Positions 46,460 to 56,637 of a DNA stretch of 64,000 nucleotides are shown piece after piece. The stretch is from NCBI GenBank assembly GCA_028456385.1, contig JALNQF010000047.1:1-64000 (forward strand). Reading direction: 5' to 3'. Source of the DNA: Ophiosphaerella korrae (lineage: Eukaryota > Ascomycota > Dothideomycetes > Pleosporales > Phaeosphaeriaceae). The position numbers were made by a program, and so were the translations under genes. How positions within the stretch are numbered: position 1 is the stretch's first letter; the number at the start of each line of letters is the position of its first letter. Under the pieces are notes generated by a model, which worked only from the letters and a program-made list of their open reading frames with translations, did not search any database and was not told the DNA's origin.

Positions 46460-48595
46460 TGCTCGCCATCAAGGGTTGTTGAACACCTCTTAACGAATTG
46501 TATATGAGGGGTTGCGATTGAGTGGCCGGTATGGAGTATTGATCAGGCGGCTAGTCGAGCGGAAGGACAAGGACGTGGACTTGAGGATAGATATGACCGG
46601 ATGCCGTTGTCATATAACGTCTGTTGGTGTGGTGTAGGAACCGTTCTGATAGTGTACCTAGTAGGAGCTGTTAGTCAAGCAATTTACAGTGTAGTTCTGC
46701 ATCGCCGAACCTAACAAGTTAATAGTGTAAGGATTTTTGTTCAGGGGCAACAGATTAAAAATCTTTCAAAAGAGGACGATTAATCGAGTCTCTCTACGAC
46801 AACCTACCGCTTATTGAAGGAATCGCTTTCTACTTCACGTTGAAGCGCTATTGTGGGCATGGCAGATTGGCCGGTGCGGGGCAAAACACAGAGCTGATCA
46901 GACAGAAGCCTAAGATTGGTTAGATAGCGCCCTCAATACGCCACATAGAAGCGGACCGAAACAAACAGAAACTTAACTGAGAGTAACAAGACAGACTTCC
47001 AGCTCAAGAGGAATGTTAAGACCCACGAAGCGTGACCTCGCGGACAGTTACGATTACCCCACCTCCTACGGCGAAGACCACTTTAATTACTTACTTGGCA
47101 TAAGGCTACTGGGTATGAGATTGCGTAGTATGGGATTGCGGAGGTCCTTAGGTGTCGGCAGCTCAACTATGAATCAACCGAGGCTATGATGGCTACGCCA
47201 GGCTGGGTTTAGCGCATGCGCGGCTCTGAGCTCAACTCAAGGGGCAGCAGGTCAACTGACTATGGATTAAGCGAGGTTGTAATGGCGCCAAATCGGAACT
47301 AGTATATTAGCCGCTTTCAGCTGAAATTTTTTTTCTTATCCTAACTAAACGTAACTTTATAGTTAGATAATCTTAATTCTATTAGGCTGTAGGCTTAGGC
47401 TAGAGCTGCGCAAGCGCAAGCCGAAGTAGGCTGGCAAATGGGTCGGGGTTGGGTTGGGGTTGGGTTAGATTATGTCAGACCCCGACCACTACCCAACTCC
47501 AACCTAGCGCTCCTACTACCCCAACCCTAACCCCAACCTGGGATTTTGGCGCCAGTGTGTGGTTAGGGTTGGGTTAGGGTTGCACAGACGCGTAGCTGGG
47601 GTTAGGTCGCACAGACTAGGTTGCCTTGGATCTAAGTAGAAATTTATTGTTTTATCCATGAACCTCAGGAATTCGAACATTTAGATTCAGTTGCCTCATG
47701 TTCTAAAGACAGGGAAGTCTTCCGGTACAGGTGTCACGTGTCAGCCCCTGCTCCTAACCCTTCTTACCTTTCATCCCTCTTTTACCATGTCGGAACTGGT
47801 TATGTCCCAGTACCTACTATACTGCTATCGTGCGGCCTCATCACTGACCCTGAGATCCAACCATCAACTCCTTGGGAGATGGGGCTCCGAACAAGGGCCA
47901 AAGGGTCCCGACAGCATACCAGCAAACAATCGTGCACTCATTCAGAACAGCGCCCCACGAGAGGCGTGTTAAAGATATCAACGAATCTGGTTGGTAGGGT
48001 GCGAAACCATGAATTCTAGGATATCCCTTGAAGTAGTTTTTACGTCTTTTACCTGGCGGCCTTGGTATTGGTTCGTATGGGGCTTGAGGTGGCCAACATT
48101 TCAAGCCACTCCCCACCAGCATCTTAGACTAATGGACTCGTACTAGGGCGCCACTTCGTGAGGCCCAAAAGCATGCTAGGAAGAGAAGTCTAAAAGGTCG
48201 GGGAACAACCCCAGAGGCAATTGCTGATTCATGTTTGCATTTTCTGGAAGGCTGTGTGCCAGTGCGAAGTTAGAGTTCCTTGGTCATGTGAACCTTATGA
48301 CTCTCCCTTGAGCAAGCTTACCAGTTGCTGCATCTTGGAGTCAGACGAGGTCAAGTTCACAGAATTTTCATTCGCCTCATGATAAATGAGCCACACAGCC
48401 TTATTCGCAGTAAACTCAAGCCATGACGACGGTCGCGGTGGCGGTGTCTCTGGATGTTTCGTTTTCCGCGCCTTCGTCTAACTACTGCGCCACCTAGCTG
48501 GAACCTTCCTAAACACACGCTCAGCTGGCCTTCCAGCTCCTCAAATATCTGGAACAGCATGTCGATAGCTGTCAAATCAACTGGAAACTTACACA
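46460..48595. other. Gene-poor region with telomere-like motifs
   Basis: 2.1 kb with no supported gene; the only frames (47691-48122) overlap each other on both strands and lack features. It contains the G-rich and C-rich telomere-like runs listed separately. Confidence 0.4.
47440..47600. repeat. Telomere-like TTAGGG/TTGGGG motif cluster
   Basis: A G-rich run (four G tracts at 47445-47464 joined by TT), a C-rich run at 47519-47539 (CCCCAACCCTAACCCCAACC) and a second G-rich run at 47560-47582 with three TTAGGG-like units, so the cluster is partly inverted. Each run is a degenerate telomere repeat and the first fits the G-quadruplex pattern. Confidence 0.65.
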
Positions 48596-49855
48596 ATGTC
48601 TCATCGACAATATCACATCACACCTTTGCAATTCAACAGCGGTTGCATTACTTTCACCGAGTGGATCTCCCTCTATACCCTCTGCCTCGCCCCACTAATT
48701 GCCCACGTTGTCTCTGGAGCGCCTGCAGCCTTCTATCTCACCAAACGCAAACCCCGCTGGCATGACCAAATCTGTCTCTGGAATCCAACATCCATTATCT
48801 GGCGGTATGCCGCCATCGTCGACCGGCGACTGCGCGCCAAGTCCTGGAGCCGAGATGATCTGGCAGCCACGAACGCTATCCTCTGGACACCCAACGGATG
48901 GGATGGCAGTGATGGAGTAGTTTCTAAGGCTGTTACCTCCTGCGTGCAGCGTCCGGACAGAACACATGGACGCATTCTATCGGCAACGACGCTAAAGACC
49001 CTCATCACGACTTTGCAAGGGATAGCGGCAATTTACACATTTGTCACCGAGCGGACCGGAGCTGGCGCTTCAAACTACGACCCGTTAATGGGCGTCGACA
49101 TGGTTTTCTCCCCCCTTGCGGTCCTGGGACTGTTGAGATTGTGCGCTGCAGCGTGGCTGACTGAGGACTTCGCCTACGCTTCGCCAGAAAGCACTCCCGA
49201 CCCACCCGTCGCACAAGATGCTGCCTCCCCAAAACCCAATGCTCGATTCAGGGCACCCAGCAGCTCATGGCCGAGTCGTTGCTTCCGCACCTTCTATCTC
49301 ATCGTTTGCGCGGGGCTCTGGACTCTGTCTCTCATATACACTGTTCCTGTCTTTTACAGTCTTTTGTTTACGACAACTTCGTTTCTGTCCTCGATCTTTT
49401 ACGCTGTTCTTTCCACTATATCCTTCTTGACCTACTCCTTTTATTTCTTCCGTGGACGAACAACGACGACCATCTTGCCCTGCATATCCCATACCTGGTA
49501 CAAGATCTACACGCTCGTTATCATCAGTCTCATGGTGGTTTTGGTCGTCATGGCAAGCATCGAGACGAATAGGGCACCTGACGGCACGTATACGAGCCTG
49601 CGCGTGGGCAATGCTATGGTTTGTAGACATCGGTCCGACAGGTGGTGGTTCTTGTCACCAGATAGGACGTTGGTGGGCTTTTATTCTACGGCGGAGAAGG
49701 CGCGCAGGAGCCCCCGAGTAGCAAGTTACTCGAGCACCCCCGCGGTAGCCTTATCGGGGGGCAATGCTACGCTGAGCGAGGAATTTCTGTTGTTCAGCTT
49801 CACTGGTTATTGCGTTGGGAATATTAGAGATCAAGCTTCTAAGGGCTACTTATAG
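48596..49855 (+). CDS. Multi-pass membrane protein, unknown
   Basis: Single exon, 419 residues. Likely membrane segments lie near residues 20-45 (WISLYTLCLAPLIAHVVSGA), 135-155 (LITTLQGIAAIYTFV), 170-190 (FSPLAVLGLLRLCAAAWL), 235-285 (YLIVCAGLWTLSLIYTVPVF and a Phe/Thr-rich hairpin) and 300-325 (YTLVIISLMVVLVVMASI). A soluble region (KPRWHDQICLWNPTS, ILWTPNGWDGSDG) lies between the first two. The C-terminal 90 residues are extramembrane, with an N-glycosylation site (GGNATLS). No family recognised; the style is that of fungal-specific hypothetical membrane proteins. The frame is intact in a decayed neighbourhood. Confidence 0.7.
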   Translation: MSHRQYHITPLQFNSGCITFTEWISLYTLCLAPLIAHVVSGAPAAFYLTKRKPRWHDQICLWNPTSIIWRYAAIVDRRLRAKSWSRDDLAATNAILWTPNGWDGSDGVVSKAVTSCVQRPDRTHGRILSATTLKTLITTLQGIAAIYTFVTERTGAGASNYDPLMGVDMVFSPLAVLGLLRLCAAAWLTEDFAYASPESTPDPPVAQDAASPKPNARFRAPSSSWPSRCFRTFYLIVCAGLWTLSLIYTVPVFYSLLFTTTSFLSSIFYAVLSTISFLTYSFYFFRGRTTTTILPCISHTWYKIYTLVIISLMVVLVVMASIETNRAPDGTYTSLRVGNAMVCRHRSDRWWFLSPDRTLVGFYSTAEKARRSPRVASYSSTPAVALSGGNATLSEEFLLFSFTGYCVGNIRDQASKGYL

Positions 49856-50380
49856 GACCTACTAGAAGCTAAATGTATTAATATACAAAGTAAAAAGAAT
49901 AACTATTCCCTAAAAGACTGAAAGAGATTTATTTAGATAAAAGGAGTTGCCTACAAAGAAAATATAAATATAAATTAATTTCTAGTTTGTACTGTGTAGC
50001 TAGAGTACAAGGATAGCAGCTTAAAGTTCGTTAACTATTTAGGCTACAGAGCGATTTAGAAAAGCGAAGTAGATAGGGTAATTAAGGATGTTTTTATTAA
50101 CAATTAGCTTGAGATACCATGGGAGAAAAGAGCGAAACGTCTGAATTAGTCTAAGGTTCCCCCAAAGTATCTAGCCAAAGCAAGAGGCCTCTGAAGCGAA
50201 GACGTACTATAGAGGACACAAAGCCTATCAAGGGGAAGGAGCTTTAGAAGTCCAGAACGAGGAAGAGTCGTCACCAATTCTCTGGTGGCAATCTACAGAG
50301 CTAGTAATGTAGCAATTGTCTTTCCTATCTGTGATGCAAAATCAAGTGTTTGGTAGAACAACTCCTCCCGAGAGAAATCT
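49856..50380. other. AT-rich spacer with coding-like remnant
   Basis: 49860-50100 is AT-rich. Around 50150-50270 the plus strand reads basic, protein-like sequence (KRPLKRRRTIEDTKPIKGKE) interrupted by stops, perhaps the tail of a decayed mobile-element gene. No boundary can be set. Confidence 0.3.
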
Positions 50381-52494
50381 TTATTGACTCCGAGATTTAA
50401 ACAGCACCTTGAGCTTTGTATCAGGTATAAACATCGTCGCGATATAGAACGTCTTTGGCTCTGTGCCCGGCGCAAGTTCCCAATCATATCGCAGGAGAAG
50501 TGTTGCAAAGATGATCTTCATCTCGTGAACCGCCAAGAATCTTCCAGGACTGTAGAGTTGCGAAAGTCAGTCTCTGGTCGAAGAATTCATCATAATGAAA
50601 CTTACCACGGGTGCCGTCCGTGACCGAACACGTGGAGGCTTACGCCAGTGTTCACCAATGTGCTCGGCTTTGATACGGAAGGCCCAGATTGCAAGAAGCG
50701 AAACCCATCAAATGTATCTGGGTTCTCGTACACTTCGGGATCCCGGTGTAGCGCTAGAGTGAGAGCGCCAACCTTTGCGCCTGCCGGAATCACAGTTCCA
50801 TCGCTGAATGTGAAGTCTTTTTTTGCGTTTCTTTGCATCGCCACTGTTTAACAGTTTGTTAGTGACGGCGGTGGAAGCATTGTAACGTCAGGTCTCCCGG
50901 CATTGCTCTAAATTATTGTTGGAGGTCTTACTTAGCCCATTGTTGTTGAATCTACCCGACTCTCGGAGAAAACTCTCCATCTTGGGAAGATTACCCAATG
51001 TCTTCGCTGTCACCTGGCCATCTTCGAGATTGTCCAGCACTTCGTTGCGTAAAACCTCTACATAATTTTCACGATTCGCAGCCAGAGTGTAGAGCGCGCT
51101 AGTAAAAGTCTGCAGAATTATGTTAATACTCTTAGCTTTCACTATCCGCCCAAAAATTGAGATACATCCTGGACTCCATAATGTCCAGCACTTACCATGG
51201 TAGTTGTGTGTATCGATGCCACGTTTAAAGCCATGACCCGCTCAGCTAGCTGCGGCACTGTCTTCTCAATGGGCGGTGCAGCATCAATGAGCCTCTGGAC
51301 GAGATCAGTGGGCTTTTCTCCAAATTCATCCAGTTTTCCGTCCAATCTCTCTTGGATATAGGGCCCCAGGAACTTTTCCCCAGCCTTTCTATAGCGCATT
51401 ACTGGCATGAACCGTACTAGAATACTATCACAGATTTAGTGTTGCGGCCACAGCCAGTCGAACACTAATTCGATGGCGTGGGAAAGGAAAATGGGTAGCG
51501 CACCTCTTGAGCCAATCCGGAAAGGGTCTAATCAGTTCAGATGTAATGACTACGGCTTGAGCATAGTCAGCTGCATTCGAGAGATATTCCTTATTGCGAC
51601 CTTTATATAAGTTCATCTAGGTTAGAAAAATGTCTAAAAGAGGTTGAAGGCTCTGATGGACTTGCAAAAATCGGTTCCAACATAGACTCTACTGGCCATA
51701 CGTCCCACTACCAACGCTATAGCATCATAGAGTGCTATTGGTTCATGATCTGCTCCGGATGTCAGTCATGAAATGGATTGATTCTCGTTTTTGGGGGGCT
51801 TAGACCGCGTGGGCTGCCAATCATTTCGTCGAGGGATAGGCAACACTCGTCAACCAAAAGTGGAGTCCAAGCATTGATGCTTTGAGTAATTGGACCGCGA
51901 ACAACAGGTGTATGATACGTACGGTGTCCTATTCCGTAACCCATCGTGAAGGGAATTTGCTGTTGCTGCAATGTGAAAGGATGAGATCAGCCCAATAGCT
52001 TTTGAAACCGAGTGTTACTGTTGCTGCAACACCCTTGGCCTAAAGCTCACATCGTTGGCCCCTTCCTGCGCGTTTAGGACGCTATCGGGAGCTCTCAGGT
52101 ATTCGGCAACTTTGTTTCTGTCAGACACCAAAACGTATTCCCCTTGAATGGTCGCTATCCGCATGAATCCGTTATCAGATTTTACCATTCCCTCACGTAT
52201 CAACTTGACAGGATCCTGCAGGAATCTAACTGTGCCAATCCAGGGTCCAAGCCATGGCAATGGCCCAAAGCCCAGCGGCATCACTTTTGGCTGTGGGAAA
52301 ACGTTAATAATAGTCATAAGATACGTATAGATTAAGACAAGGTGGGAACACACCGTTCTCCTCCAGTACTGATACCTATTGAATGCCACAAATCCGAGAA
52401 ATACAGCTACCAGAACTTGATACGCAGATATTGGAGACATATGTGCTATTTCCGTAATGGAAAAATCCCTAGATTCTGTGGTGTTGGTTGCCAT
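50381..52494 (-). CDS. Cytochrome P450 monooxygenase
   Basis: Microsomal P450. Exons: 52354-52494, 52033-52290, 51806-51965, about 51660-51749, about 51504-51615, 51196-51424, 50932-51109, 50606-50843 and 50381-50549. A membrane anchor (AYQVLVAVFLGFVAF) is followed by a Pro-rich hinge (PLGFGPLPWLGPWIG), an I-helix region with the T-rich ASIHTTTMTFTSAL, a K-helix ExxR in FLRESGRF, and the heme loop FGHGRHPCPGRF, whose Cys codon is split by the last intron. The sequence resembles fungal ent-kaurene-oxidase-like P450s of secondary metabolism. The junction between exons 4 and 5 (DFCK to RNKEYLS) does not close in frame with any GT-AG pair I tried, so one indel or an unusual splice is possible; the rest is intact. 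Confidence 0.8.
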
Positions 52495-53054
52495 GATGCA
52501 TAGATAGACTCAGACAATGGTTGGGAAAGTAACAAGTTCATCCCCGGCAAATCTTTTTTAAATTACTTTGAAAATTCCTACGCGCCGGATTTCTGAAACA
52601 ACATAAGCGATGTTCTCACGAAGCGGACCCACGTATTCACTGTATTCGTATTCGTATTCGTATTCGTAGTGCGTAAGCGCCTATAGGACGTGTTCAGCGT
52701 GATCAGACCACCTGGATACGCTCCATACGACCTCTAGCTAGCAGATTGGCTAATTAGGGCTAGGGTAGATTTATTGCGTCTACCCCTAGTAGTTAGTGCC
52801 TGGGCGATTCTTACTGTCTTGGTGTATGGCTATTTGGGTCTGAGATGAACTGACAAAACCAAATTGACAACGCTTGTCCGCCCACAGCATGTGAACACAG
52901 CAATTGAGAGTTTCGGGGAAATATCTATGTATGTTCAAGCAACTGAATATGCCCTGCAAGAACCTCATTTTGCTAGCGACATCCAACCATCAATTGACTT
53001 TTCTTCGAGCAAGCAAACGAGACGCTTCATCCAATTACCGTGCCAGCTTTCGAC
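52495..53054. promoter_or_regulatory. Divergent region P450 / A/B-barrel gene
   Basis: 560 bp between divergent starts; a shared promoter would fit co-regulation of cluster genes. It includes the GTATTC repeat at 52642-52668. No binding site identified. Confidence 0.4.
52642..52668. repeat. GTATTC tandem repeat
   Basis: Four hexamer copies plus a partial one between the P450 and the A/B-barrel gene. Confidence 0.8.
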
Positions 53055-53723
53055 ATGGCAACCTCAGAAGCAATGGCTGCATACGCGCAGAGACTTCGCA
53101 TGCATACATCGGCTCAGGACAAGCTTGTCACGGAAATCGCAGTATTCAAGTTGAATCCAACCTACGCTGCGGACCACGCAGCAGCAGCAGCTGAGTTCGA
53201 ATCACACTGCGTTAAGGAGACAACGACTGGAGGCGTTAAAGGCATTCGCTGGACCAGCTGGGGTTTTTCTCGTAGCGACCCAGAAACCATGGTTTGGATG
53301 CTCGACTGGGACAGGATTCAGGATCACTGGGATTTCTGGCAAACACCTGGATTTCGACCAGTCATGGACACCATCAGCAAATTGTTTGTAACAGGACGAC
53401 CACTTGTGCGACATTACGGTTTTGGAGAGCTAGGCATGGTGAAGGACAAATGGATCAGGCTCTTTGTATGGGATGAGGGTCGGGAGGGCACAACGCCCGA
53501 GAAAACACGGGCGAAAGCCCTGGCAACAGCGAATCTCAAGGATTCGACTAGCATTAGTATCAGGCAGGCCTATGCGGTTGATCTAGACGAAATGACTTGG
53601 TACTGTCTCCTCCTGGGTTATGAGAATGAAGACGAGGCTTCCAAAGAAGAGGCCCATCCCAATTTCCAAGGGGAGGATCATGTCGTCGAGCTCAAATTCA
53701 AGGTTAATACACCCACTACCTAG
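53055..53723 (+). CDS. Dimeric A/B-barrel (ABM-like) protein
   Basis: Single exon, 222 residues from the ATG at 53055 (MATSEAMAAYAQRL). Two ferredoxin-like halves can be seen: LVTEIAVFKLNPTYAADHAA through MVWMLDWDRIQDHWDFW, and IRLFVWDEGREG through WYCLLLGYENEDEASKEEA. Strand-helix-strand units with a W-rich strand and a following helix are typical of antibiotic-biosynthesis-monooxygenase and stress-responsive A/B-barrel proteins, which often act beside P450s and flavin monooxygenases in fungal clusters. No signal peptide. The specific reaction cannot be read from sequence. Confidence 0.65.
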   Translation: MATSEAMAAYAQRLRMHTSAQDKLVTEIAVFKLNPTYAADHAAAAAEFESHCVKETTTGGVKGIRWTSWGFSRSDPETMVWMLDWDRIQDHWDFWQTPGFRPVMDTISKLFVTGRPLVRHYGFGELGMVKDKWIRLFVWDEGREGTTPEKTRAKALATANLKDSTSISIRQAYAVDLDEMTWYCLLLGYENEDEASKEEAHPNFQGEDHVVELKFKVNTPTT

Positions 53724-54259
53724 GCAGACACTTATTGAAGCTGCTGTTTGAGCGGGTTATCGCGATTATAAGTAAATAGAATAGTATTCAGTAAACAATA
53801 CATGATACTATGAGAGCTGCAGGGAAGCAGCTGTCAATAAATCCTTGGAACTACGAACAACTATTTGTGTACGTAGGAATGACGATGCCAGAAACAGCCC
53901 ACTGCAAAAATTTGATTTTGAACGAAACTAGACGAGATGTATCAGAGTTATATTTAAACAGCAGCAGTGCACAGTACCACACAGGATGGAGAATATAAGA
54001 CGAGCCTGACTAATGAACATGGTACTCCCACGCGACACACCAGAGGCGCAACTTACTGGGCAAAAAACTCTTGAGTCCTTCCCAGGGCTTCGAAGCCCAA
54101 AATTAAGAGGATTGCTGTTGACAATTAACTTTGAATATGAGCGAAAAACCTAGCGATATAGAAATTACAATCATCCCTGATGCAAAGAGCTTTTAACGCA
54201 GGGGATAATCTCCTTATATAGCCAATAAATGCTGACTGCACTCATTCTCATTCAATATT
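53724..54259. other. Intergenic spacer
   Basis: Tail-to-tail spacer between the A/B-barrel gene and the flavin monooxygenase pseudogene. No supported feature. Confidence 0.4.
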
Positions 54260-56031
54260 CTATGGGCTGTCTTCATTCCTCAGATAAGGAGTCATGCCTT
54301 GAAAGTCATCTTGTACCTCGGCCCGGATTCTACCGTTTCCGAGAAAAGCCCAGGGATTGCTGTCCAGATATTGTATATTCCAATGCTCTCCCATTGCGGC
54401 GTTTTGAGCGTCTTTAGGAAGTGGAATAACCTTGCCACTTTTGGTATTGTCCTTGTACCAACTCTTGCAGTCGGCGCTGAAGGCGCTAGTATTGTGCCAT
54501 GCATCAATATACTCGTTCAATTGATCTGTGACATCTGCACGCACGTCCAAACTCTTGATGCGATCCGATTGCATTTTCTTCACGGCAGCAATCACGTACT
54601 CGGGCTCGGTTTCCAGACAGGGAAGGACCGTACCGTTGCCCAGATTTCCCCTCGGTCCGTTTATGACAAAGTAGTTCGGGAATCCGGGAGCACCTATCCC
54701 AAGGTAACATTGCGGGACCGGCGACCAAGCGTCTCGAATATCCCGTCTGTCCGTTCCGAGCAGCTTGAAGTGTGGTGTCCACGCCATATCAAAACCAGTA
54801 GCACAGATGATGATATCAACTTCATGGTGCGCTCCATCTTGAGTCCACAAACCAGTTTCGTCGATGCGAGCGATATCTTGGAAGACACACTGCACATTTG
54901 GCTGCGTTAGACTTTCCAAGTATCCATCACCCAGTGTCAAGCGCCTACAGCCTACGGGCCAAGTTGGGATAAGTCTCTCGGTGAGTAAAGGGTCGGTCTT
55001 GAGGCGCCGCTCCATTTGGGATCCCATGTACACCTCGGCTATCTTGGATGCCTCGCTATCCTTATAGAAGATAGCGAAGCCCCTATTGATTGCGTATTCG
55101 ATCTGCTTGCGGTATTGAAGCAAGTACTCAGGGTTGTTACGAAATGCCTCCATCTCATGTGGCTTGTACCAAGCCGCGCAACGTCCGGGTCGGACTTTTC
55201 GTCGATAAGATTCTCTGGAGCATCCACATCAACGGGAACCCGCGGCATGGGAGGAGAAATCCATGTCGTGCCTCTCATGAAAGACTTGACATGGGAAGCA
55301 GTCTTCTGGACCTGTGGAACAATTTGAATAGCGGATGATCCCGTGCCCAGCACCGCGACTCGTTTGTTGTTATAGTTTACAGACGGATCCCAGCATGCAG
55401 AGTGCACCATGTGGCCTTGGAAAGACGTAAGTCCTGGGATGGTCGGCCAGTGCCATTTATTTAGCAAGCCAGAAGCGTTGACAAGAACTTCGCACCAGTC
55501 GGCAAAGGTGTTGCCGTTGTGTTCCACAGTAATCTCCCACCGACTTCGCTCCTCGTGCCAAGATGCGGCTACGACCTTATGCTACAGTTTCACGTACTTC
55601 CTCAAATTATACTTGTTGCAAAAGGCCATGAAGTAGTCGCGTATCTCTGGTGTGTACGCGTAATAGGATTTCCAGTTCCAATTTGGTTCAAACGTATATG
55701 TATAGATATGCAATGGAACATCGCATGCGCAGCCGGGATAGCGGTTCTCGAGCCAGGTTCCTCCAATCTCGTCATTCTTTTCGTAGCAGACCAACTCGTA
55801 GTTCTCCAACTGTCTCTCCATCTTGTACGCTGCATATAAGCCCGTCGTGCCAGCCCCAACATGAACGATACGCATTTTTCGAGGCTAAGAATGCCATTTT
55901 TGGAGCATCTGAAACCTGTGTTTATCAGATTGCGTGTCAAGGCTGGAGCTGTCTTTTGATACGTCGTTGAGCCCCGGGTGCCCCAAATCTGTGGCATGGT
56001 CCGGCACGGAGATGGAAATTTCTTCTACCAT
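54260..56031 (-). pseudogene. Broken Baeyer-Villiger-type flavin monooxygenase
   Basis: Most of a class B flavin monooxygenase is readable. Exon 1 (55963-56031) joins across a 78-nt intron to RIVHVGAGTTGLYAAYKM, the FAD-binding GxGxxG, then IGGTWLENRYPGCACDVPLH, the Baeyer-Villiger fingerprint region, and RVAVLGTGSSAIQIVPQV, the NADPH-binding loop. Later IIICATGFDMAWTPHF and FVINGPRGNLGNG follow to a normal C-terminus at 54260. Two lesions break it: an in-frame TAG at 55582-55584 (YVKL-stop-HKVVAASW, easily derived from CAG), and a frame change near 55180-55205, between PENLIDEKSDPDV and AAWYKPHEM. Unless the TAG is read through and the shift is a sequencing error, no full-length enzyme is made. 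Confidence 0.75.
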
Positions 56032-56637
56032 GGCTATGAAATTGAGCTCTCGAAACAATGTTTAGTTGAGGAGGATTGCCAAAGGCTCGCTTTTTTGTTG
56101 TTGTTGAAGTGAAGGGGTTCAGCCAGTATGTATATCTCAGCCTACATGATTTGACGTCACGAAAACATTGAACCATCATTTAAGACTGTCTTCGTCTTTC
56201 ATTGCGTCAGATGAAGCTGACACCGAATTGGCATTGCGGCGATGTCAGTTGGACTTAGTCAGTTAACACTCTAGGAAGACCAGAAGCCTGATCATTAGCT
56301 GCTCGATGTGTCGCACCAAAGCCCCATACTGAGTTAGGCCGAACGATCGCGCCAAGTCGAACTCGTCATTCGATTCGATGATACTCACGAGCTCGACGAA
56401 GCATCTTCAAGGAGCAATAGAAGTTATTAGTCAGGATAATTCTTACGCAACATCGCTAGGTAGGTAGATCTATATTCTAACGCGTCTACAAGGTTAGATT
56501 CAATAAAGGATAACGCAATAAGGCAGCTTCTATTTCTAGACTAAGAAATGCAGTTAATGGAAGCAGGATATATTGATAGGCAAAGTTATAGTAGATCTCT
56601 TTCTCTATTTATGCTAGCTTGCCAATTCTAGGTATCC
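56032..56637. other. Intergenic region
   Basis: Upstream flank of the flavin monooxygenase pseudogene and downstream flank of the glycosidase pseudogene. AT-rich in 56440-56640; no supported feature. Confidence 0.4.

Noticed and set aside
47691..48122. Overlapping frames on both strands near 47.7-48.1 kb
   Set aside because: Mutual shadows without start context or recognisable protein sequence.
53040..53054. Start of the A/B-barrel gene at 53040
   Set aside because: The codon there is GTG; the first ATG, in a good context, is at 53055.
52864..53154. Overlapping frames upstream of the A/B-barrel gene as an extra exon
   Set aside because: No barrel-like or membrane sequence and no donor leading into the 53055 exon.
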